Shown: piece after piece, positions 56,468 to 64,000 of the stretch
Position numbering within the stretch: position 1 is the stretch's first letter
Layout of the letters: each line of letters starts with the position of its first letter
NCBI GenBank assembly: GCA_022559845.1
Contig: CM040118.1
Span: forward strand, 444,662,053 to 444,726,052
Reading direction: 5' to 3'
DNA length: 64,000 nt
Source of the DNA: Amorphophallus konjac
Lineage: Eukaryota > Streptophyta > Magnoliopsida > Alismatales > Araceae
Notes under the pieces: generated by a model
Told to the model about the DNA's origin: nothing
What the model saw: the letters and a program-made list of their open reading frames with translations, nothing else
Databases searched by the model: none
Position numbers and translations under genes: made by a program

Positions 56468-58243
56468 ATGATGGCTAGCTTAGATTTTATTCCTATTTTC
56501 AATGGTTTTGACTATGCTTCATGGTTAGGAAAATTTTGTGTTTGGATTACTGGCTTTGATCCGAAACTCATGAAATTAATCTCTCATGGTCCACATGTCT
56601 TACCCAAAAATGAACTAAGGTGGACTGATGAACATAGGAAAATGAATTCTGATAATCTTTTTGTTTTGAGTGCTCTTAAAGCTGCAATTGACTCTAACAA
56701 ATTTCCGTTTGTTCTTGATTGTAGCTCGGCCAAAGAAATCATGGATCAATTGATCAAGGTTCATGAAGGAGGGCTAGAGGATGCTTGCATGATGGCTAAT
56801 AGCAAGGATGATCATTCAAACTTAGAGTCCAAGGAGGTAAGCTCTGACTCTGAACTTGATGAAATCTCATTTGAAGAATTAGTGGAAGCATATGATGAAT
56901 TATCGAGTAAGTACAAGAGATTGAAATCTGAAAATAAGAATTTGAAAAAGAAAATTGAAAGCTGTCACATTGATAATTCTTCATGTGAAAAATGCATAGA
57001 GTTTGAAAATCTAGTTGAGTCACTTGTTTATGAGGTTGACAACCATAAAGAAACCATTTCATGCTTAAAAACTGAAAATAAATCTTTATTGGTTAAAATT
57101 TCAGAATGTCAAAAAATTGAGAAAGATAATGAAAATCTGAAAATGCTGAATTCTACCATGTCTGAAAAATTACTTTTGCTTGAAAAAGAGAAATACATAT
57201 CTACTGATGAGTCTGAAAAGTTGAAAGAACTGAGAAAGGAAATAGAAAACTTCAAAAATTTGAATGACAAATTTGAAAACAATGAAACAATGGGTAGAAT
57301 GGTTGGTCAAAATGCGAGTCTTCAAATGAATGAACTTGAACACACTTCTATGAACAAAAATTCATTTGAAAAACTCCAAAATGAAAACAGTGCTTTGTTG
57401 ATTCAAATTTCATTGCTTGAGAGTAGATTGAAAAATCTTGAAAAGGTTGAAAAAGGAAAAAGTGTGATTATTGATGATCATCAAAATTCTCATGTTCTAG
57501 AACAAGATGTCGCAAGTTACAAAACCGTCAATTCCTTGTTAAATGAGAAAATTGTTTCATGTGAACAAGAGATTGCCAATTCTCATTTACAAATCTTGAA
57601 TCTACAAAATGAAATCAAGACCTTAAATAAATCTTTGTATTCGTGTGATAAAGAAAATGAAAAACAAAAAGATGTTGTTGAATGCTCTTATGTGCATGAA
57701 AAGACTTCAATCGTTAAACATGTTCATGCACCAAGAAAAAGAAGGAATGTCTTTTGTGACTATTGTGGCAAATTTGGCCACTAAATGTATGATTGCTTTT
57801 TAATGAAGTTTGATGATGATGTGGCTTTGAAATCTAGAGTGGAAAATGATAATGGTTCCAAAGATCATGAGAAATCCATAATGAAAAACCTCAACACTCA
57901 ATGTTACTATTGTGGGTTACTTGGTCATGTCTTTGAAAATTGTTTCCCTAAGAAAAATGATGATGAGTGGTCCATGAAAAGAAACTTTTCATGTCATTAT
58001 TGTGGTAAACGTGGACACAAGATGGATAACTGTGGTTTAATGAAAAATGATGACAATTGGTTCATGAAAAGAAAACTCTCTAATTGTTTTTATTGTGGTG
58101 TAAATGGTCATTCTATGGATGACTGTTCTACTATGAGATTGGATGATGATTGGCATGCTAGGCAATATAGAAAATCAATTGTTCATGCTAGGACTAACCC
58201 CTCAGGACACAAGATGGCTTGGGTACCCAAAACTCCAAAATGA
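56468..58243 (+). pseudogene. gag: Copia gag with four zinc knuckles
   Basis: A 592-codon frame with one in-frame TAA at 57782-57784. The N-terminus has the copia gag signature (PIFNGFDYASWLGKFCVWIT, residues 10-29). The usual capsid region appears shortened, jumping at about residue 100 to an acidic segment (SKEVSSDSELDEISFEELVE). Residues 130-420 form a long Lys/Glu/Asn-rich coiled coil. Four CCHC knuckles follow, starting at residues 430 (CDYCGKFGH, then the stop at 439), 479 (CYYCGLLGHVFENC), 509 (CHYCGKRGHKMDNC) and 540 (CFYCGVNGHSMDDC). The stop lies inside the first knuckle. Four knuckles are more than the one usual in copia gag. Confidence 0.85.
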
Positions 58244-58907
58244 GAATTTGTCTTGCAGGGGTGCCTTGAGGAGGAAGAACTAGATGACAAATAAAAACCC
58301 TTCAAGGTAAGAGAAATAATGAGCTCTTCTGATAATGAATTTGGTACATTGGCTATTTTTTTTGAATTATTCAACTCAGGTAAGAGGTTGAATTTTGTGA
58401 AATACATCGTGCTTCTAATTGTAACTTCACCTTCAGAATGACAGTTCATGCTTGCTAATTTTCATATTTCTGAATAGAAGTCAAATCCTTGGTTTTGAAA
58501 TTAATCTTGCTTAGGCCTTTTTGAAAAACTTTGAAAAAATGAAATGTGAGTTTGAAGAATTATCTTGAAATTAAAAAGTTGCATTTCTGCGTCATTGAAT
58601 TTCTCAACTTCTGAAATCATGAGATCTTGTGAGCTTCATGCCTAGATGAGTTGAACACTCTTTTCTACACATTTTACAAATAACAATTTAGGTTTGAATG
58701 TTTTTGCATGTGCACAGTGTCCTTCACTCTTTTACTTACATCATGCAAATAACAATTCATCTTTGTATACTTGTGAATAGGAATAACTTTTCAATCACTT
58801 CTTCAAGTTACATGCATATACTTACATATCATTGCATACTTTTGTGCTTGAATGCCATAGTTATTCGGTATATAAAATGGTATTAGTGGAAGGGTGGATT
58901 ACATCCA

Positions 58908-58967
58908 TCCGGAAGCCTTCACTATGCGTGAGGTGGTCTTCGGACCTATATACTCCGCCACGTACCG
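58908..58967 (+). promoter_or_regulatory. Structured motif in the copia interior, shared with Tekay1
   Basis: A hairpin with outer stem TCCGGAAG/CTTCGGA (58908-58915, 58938-58944) and inner stem TTCAC/GTGAG around TATGC, followed by CTCCGCCACGTACCGA (58953-58967). It matches the leader motif of Tekay1 (23590-23650) in order, spacing and much of its sequence (TGGTCTTCGGA, CTCCGCCA-GTACCGA), while the inner stem differs but still pairs. Confidence 0.5.
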
Positions 58968-59363
58968 ATAATCAACCTGCATGAAAAATCCATTACAAAG
59001 CATGCTTGATTGTATATAAAATACACCCACCTTCTTTGACTCCTTCTATGACTCATCCTTTGCTAAATGAAATTGCATTGATTTAGATATGTTTGTTACA
59101 TGGCATATATTAAGGGGGAGATTTTTTATAACCGTGCATACATTTAGGGGGAGACATTACTCTGATAAGGCTAATTCATCTTCTTCATTCAATACAACCA
59201 CCCACACAAAATGCACATTTTTTAGATAATGATTCAATTTAATAAGGATTACTATTTTCTACTATACACTTTAGAGGACTATTGATTCTATACATGAAAA
59301 TCACATATCTCGTGAGGAAAAAGCTGTTTACCCCACCAAAAAGTCGTATAAGTGGAACGTGGA

Positions 59364-59605
59364 TCCGAGTAGCCGGGAATCCCCCCTGAAACAAAGGAGG
59401 AAACTCGCGTCGAAAGGAGAAACTAATCCACACTAAAATAAGTGTCATTTGCCACCGAGTAGCCGGGAAGTGTCCCTGAGACAAAGGATATAACTCGCGT
59501 CGAAAAGTGTCTCATCCACATCATAAAAAGTGACGAAACTGAGTAACCGGGAATTGCCCCTGAAACAAAGGGCATGACTCGTGTCAAAAGATTAGTCACA
59601 CCATT
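59364..59605 (+). repeat. Triple tandem repeat, about 85-bp unit
   Basis: Three copies of GAGTAGCCGGGAAT...CCCTGAAACAAAGG...ACTCGCGTCGAAAAG with diverged linkers. Role unknown. Confidence 0.8.
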
Positions 59606-60404
59606 TATAGTACTTTAAAGAAAAAAATTGGGGTCATACGTAGCTATCAATAGTCGAGCATTGTCTTGAAAGTGTATGGATGATAAGTACTTTGTAGTGT
59701 TCTTTAGAAAATTTGATTTTCCATATTACCTTGAAATTCATTGCTCAATCTTCACTTTTTCACATTGGGTTTGATTGGTTGAATGTCATTTATGAATCAG
59801 TCTTCTTTCATGGTTAATGTAGTACTTTATTTATGTAAGCACGACCTTCTTAGTATTGTTCATGCGCTTCATGTTCAACGATCAACTGCATTATCCTTAC
59901 ACCCGTCCCGAAGGGACTTGTATGAGTCTATATCTTATTATGCATGCTTGAATGCTTGACTGCTTGATTCAGTTTGTTCATATCACACTTCATCTTGATG
60001 CATCTTTAGCTTATACTTGCAAATAACAGGTTAAATAACCCATTGTCAGCTGGTTTTTTGTTCTTGACAATTGAGGAGAATAATGTGCTTTCAACAAAAC
60101 TTGTGCATAGCTTGGTCATCTTGCATATAATTTTGAACAATGTTAAAAAATTGAGCATTTGCATATAATTTTTGTCATCTTACATGCTGCACATCAAATG
60201 TCATTTCTTGCTTGGTCTTCATGGTTCACACACCTTCCTTTAATGGTCGGTCCTTGCTGGGTTCGTGTGCCATTGATATTTCATTCTCTTTCATTCATGC
60301 TGAAATCTCACATTTGTCATCTTAACCCCCATTTTTTGATAATGCCAAAGGGGGAGAGATATTTGAATTTGAATTTAAATAGTCACAATATATTTCATCA
60401 TCAA

Positions 60405-60416
60405 AAAGGTGGAGAT
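60405..60416 (+). other. Polypurine tract of the copia element
   Basis: AAAAGGTGGAGA(T) directly before the 3' LTR. Confidence 0.8.
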
Positions 60417-63148
60417 TGTTGGGTTCTGTGCGCCCCCTTGTTGTCTCTGACAATGGTTTTGATGATTCTAATATATTGTGTGTTTTATGCTTAAATGACG
60501 TCTGCACAATAAACAAGGTAACACTATAATATCTTGTTTTGCAGGTGGTTCATAAACAATGGTCCTTCATGCACACATCCTTAATGTTGATGTTCACATT
60601 GGTGTCTTCATGGAAACATTATGTTGGTGTTCTTAATGAACTGACAAATGCGTGATATCTTGTTGCCCATGGTTATACATGCTCTGAACTGCATTTATAA
60701 TTCATGTTTATTCATGTTTATGAACTGATTATGCCTCACATGAATGTTTGTTTTGAGTTGCTCTGAAATGCTTCATTTATTTCCAAAGTTTATACACTCC
60801 TTGATATTGTACACTCTTTGATACAAAGTCTATACACTCTGTTGCATATTGAAGGTAAAGTCTATACATCGTCCAGAGTCTTGTTGCATTGTGTGCCAAA
60901 GTCTATACATTGCCAGCACACACGTTCAAAGTCTTTACATTTGAAGTCTGTACAGCCTCTGCATTGCACTAAGTCTATACATTGTCTTTGGGCATCAAAG
61001 TCTGTACATTGGCCACCAAGTCTGTACATTGGCCAAGTCTATACATTGTCTTGTGCCTTCAAGCTTTCCAAGTCTAGACATTCAGTTTCATGCATACACA
61101 AAGTCTATACATTCAGTTTCATGCATACACAAAGTCTATAAATTCAGATGCACATTCACTTAACCTTGATTCAGTCAAAAATGGTTCTATTGCTCCTTAT
61201 TCAGAATTGGACTATTTCAGTCTAATTGATATGTGTGGGGTGTGAAAATGCTAGTTGCTTCGGACTCACTAAGCAACTCATGGTTGGTTTGAGCTAATCA
61301 TGTGTGATGTTAGCTTATGGAGAAAATAGATTGAAAGGCTTTGCATCACTAATTTTCTACTTGCATTTCAACATTCTCCTCTGTAGGATGAGAGAGTTAT
61401 ATGGAGATAAAGTTTGATGCTAATTTCCTCATATGAATTGAATTGTGTTTGACATGACGTTGAGTTCTCTGAAATGCAGGTTCATATTGATATCATTCAG
61501 TTGGAACAATGGTAAGCTTACATTTCCATTTACATTCCTTTAAGTCAATGTTAAATCCTTGTGAACCATGGTTCAGTCATTGTTCTAGATACTCTCTAAT
61601 CTTGCTATTTATATTGGTAAATCTTGCTTTGCATTAGGGCTTATAAGATGTTAAAATTCATTAGGGTGAATGTTAGATCATTAGAACATCATTAGGAACT
61701 TTAAAATATCATTTCATGAGTGTTCATGGCAAATGGGTCGACCCCCCCACTCAATGGGTCGACCCCTGGGCAAGAAAAGGCCTAAAAAGGTTGCTGTCTG
61801 AAAGTGGGTCGACCCCCCTCACAAAGTGGGTCGACCCCCCTGTAACAAATCTGCCCAGACAGCATTCTGTCTGGCAGATGGGTCGACCCCCCTCACCAGA
61901 TGTGTCGACCCCCCCATTCTGGCAGTTCCGCGCAGAAATTTCGTGGGCCACCGTAGCCCAACCAAATGGACTCCAAATGGGATGAAATTTTACCCTAATA
62001 CCCTTGGGTCATTAATGAACATATTAGGGTGGTTTTGCTAGGGTTTTACAAGGGTATTGTGGTCTTTTGCACAACTTATCCTTATGGTATATATATGTTG
62101 CGAATTTGGATGAAATAGAAGTGGAGCTCTAATCTTTCTATCTGCTTTGCAGGAGAACGACGGGAAGAAGGAGAGGAGCTAGAGAAGAACGCGGATATCA
62201 TCTACATCCAGGAGGAGTTTGCGATCGTGATTGAATGAAGAAAGAAGCGGAACGTAAAGAGGAACGCATAGACATTCTTAGTGTCAACATCCAGCTATCC
62301 TCCGACTTGGGGCTTAGAGAAGATCTTCTTAAACCTCTCTTTACTCATGGGGGTTCATTGTTTCATCTTGTTTGCATCTACTTGAGTCATCTATTCTTGA
62401 TTTACAAGGGTTTCCATCCTTTAAGTTGAGCATAGATAAATATTTTGGGTGTTCATTGTATATCCTTTTATTTTATCAAACTCGGAATATCATAGTGTGT
62501 GGGCGAAGCTGCGTCTCCTTGTGTTAGGCTTTATTGTGGGGAAAGTTTCCCTATGGTTGGTTATGTGTTGTCGGAGCTGCGTCTCCGTGTGGATTTAGTG
62601 TCCGGGGCATGTTCCCCGATTCTGTGTGTGGGTGTGTGCTGCGGTGGCAGCGTGTTGGGGATTTTCCCCGTGTGTGGATGTTGCTGCAGAAGCAGCGTGT
62701 GTGTGTGTGGTTGGGGTTCGTCCCCGTGTTGCTACGAAAGTAGCGTGTAGTGAAGCCTCACCCGGTTGGGTGAGGGGTGGACGTAGGGAGCCCGTCGTGG
62801 TCTCGAACCACCTAAAAATCCTTGTGTCTCGTGTGAATGCCTGTGTGCTTGTCCTTTTCTTCTATCTCCCTTCACAGGTTAATTTAATAGATTTTTACTC
62901 ACTACACCATTGCACACTGCTACTTCTGTTATCCATGTTAGGCATAATTTTATCTATCGGTTGCATTGTTATTACGAGTGAGATCGGAAAGATCGAGAGA
63001 ACCTATTAAATCTCATGTGTGGTTAGGCCACTCTAGTAGTTTGTTTTAATTCTATTGTGTTCAGTTAAGAGAGTTTTTAAAATCCGCCATCTAGGTCAAG
63101 GGGACAATTCAACCCCCCTTCTTGTCCGCCATCTAGTCTGGGCCAACA
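60417..63148 (+). repeat. 3' LTR of the copia element
   Basis: TGTTGGGTTCTG to GGGCCAACA, 2732 bp. It is shorter than the 5' copy mainly through loss of units in the two repeat arrays. It is followed by GAGAC. Confidence 0.95.
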
Positions 63149-63153
63149 GAGAC

Positions 63154-63188
63154 GACCCAACTCATTGGTCATAAAACAGGTGTCAACA
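63154..63188 (-). mobile_element. LTR B, segment 3 of 3
   Basis: Last 35 bp of LTR B after the copia insertion, ending GGTGTCAACA, the counterpart of GGTGTGAACA at the LTR A end. Confidence 0.6.
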
Positions 63189-64000
63189 GATGCCCCTCCG
63201 TAACGTCCTCTTTGCAGAGGAGCGAGCGGAGGTGAAGCGAAAGTGACATGGAACATGGAGGTGAAGTGAAAATGCAGCGGAGTGGACTGAAAAGCAGGCG
63301 TTAAGGTAAACCGGCACCCGTCCTCAACCAATGAGCGATAGGAATCTTTCAAAAAACTTCGGACCAATCACAAGGAAGGGTAAAACCGAACGACGCTTTC
63401 CTGGAGGAACTAACAACTAAAGAAAAAGAAAACACGACCAACCTCCTCACTGGAACTCACAACTGATAGGCGATCGGAGCAAGCGAAAAGTAAAGAGACG
63501 AGCAACTAAACTCCAGACAGGAATCCACAGCTAACCAAACCGAGCAAAAAGACCGAAGGAAACCTTCCAACTCAGAGGGGAATGATTCTCCTTACTCAAG
63601 ACCATGGACACACAGTTATCCACCATTACTGAGACACTTGGACAGATGAGGGCACGTGAATGCTCAAAGATGCGCATGATGCATGCTGGGCTAAAATAAA
63701 AGAAATCATCAAAACAAATGCAAAGAAAGGATAAAATAGCAAGATACTCGAGAATAATATTGCTAGACCGGATAAATCAGGGTCAGGATACTATCTGCAA
63801 CCACGGCGTGCAAGATAGAACCATCGTCCCCCAATTCTTCCAACCCAACGGCCTATCCAACGATTGAACATGTGCACCTAGATCATCATCATTTTTGTTA
63901 GAGGGGAACATCATATCCTGGAACAAATGAATAACCAGTCGGTTCTCAAGATAATATATCATAGATAACATATAGTAATGCATTAAGGGACTAGGGATCG
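63189..64000 (-). mobile_element. X2: 3' end of another X element
   Basis: Begins with a polypurine tract on the minus strand (CGGAGGGGCATC) and then matches the 3' non-coding region of X1 (33556-34400) in many blocks, roughly 70 percent by eye. The element continues beyond the window. No gene is visible in this part. Confidence 0.7.

Larger units (their letters stand above)
58244..60404 (+). other. Copia interior without pol
   Basis: About 2.2 kb with no recognisable protein where the pol gene should be. It holds the hairpin motif (58908-58967), a triple repeat (59364-59605) and three G-rich blocks similar to a polypurine tract (TAAGGGGGAGATTTT near 59111, TTAGGGGGAGACATT near 59140, CCAAAGGGGGAGAGATA near 60344). 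The final tract is at 60405-60416. Confidence 0.7.
53619..63148 (+). mobile_element. Copia element with gag only
   Basis: A 9530-bp element with perfect target duplication GAGAC (53614-53618, 63149-63153) and long LTRs of 2782 and 2732 bp. It has a TGGTATCAGAGCC primer site and a G-rich tract (AAAAAGGTGGAGAT) before the 3' LTR start TGTTGGG, the usual arrangement in plant copia elements. The interior holds a gag pseudogene but no protease, integrase, RT or RNase H, so it would depend on a relative for movement. The family resembles the SIRE/Maximus branch by its gag and G-rich 3' blocks; that placement is tentative. Confidence 0.93.

Overview
This window looks like intergenic DNA from a flowering plant. 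It is built almost entirely of nested LTR retrotransposons plus one Mutator-like DNA transposon, and I see no host gene, rRNA or tRNA gene. The plant origin is inferred from the element types (Tekay-type chromovirus, Tat/Ogre-type gypsy with a second RNase H, copia gag with an initiator-Met primer site). The species cannot be told from the sequence alone.

Layout, oldest to youngest. The backbone is a minus-strand series of Tat/Ogre-like elements. X0 (about 1999-4858) keeps RT and RNase H. X1 (33544-41045) keeps gag. X2 begins at 63189. They are separated by LTR A (4866-5944 plus 32437-33543) and LTR B (41051-42102, 53359-53618, 63154-63188). Each of these LTRs has a primer-site side and a polypurine side belonging to different elements, as in a head-to-tail array. 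Into this backbone went: (1) a Tekay-type LTR, L1, ending at 1998; (2) a solo Tekay-type LTR, S (5945-32431, target duplication TAGGA), later split by a minus-strand Tat element R (7209-18502, CTCAC) and by a complete, very young Tekay element, Tekay1 (19817-31909, AGTTA); (3) a decayed Tekay element, Tekay2 (42103-53353, CCGCC), whose 5' LTR holds a Pack-MULE-like Mutator element (43427-45598, 9-bp duplication TTTTCTTTT); (4) a copia element that keeps only gag (53619-63148, GAGAC). All six target duplications match perfectly, so the order of insertion can be read directly.

Only Tekay1 looks able to function: its 3.6-kb LTRs differ at four places by eye, and it has one open 1464-codon gag-pol frame with protease, RT, RNase H, integrase and chromodomain. 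The other coding regions carry stops or frameshifts.

The most unusual signals are non-coding. The copia LTR carries ten short hairpins in a row (55757-56027). The Tekay1 LTR carries an array of GC-rich hairpins, one of which shares an exact 18-bp sequence with the unrelated LTR B. A roughly 60-nt hairpin-plus-tail motif is shared by the Tekay1 leader and the copia element. LTR A has strong nested palindromes. Element R carries an intron-bearing gene antisense to its own pol.
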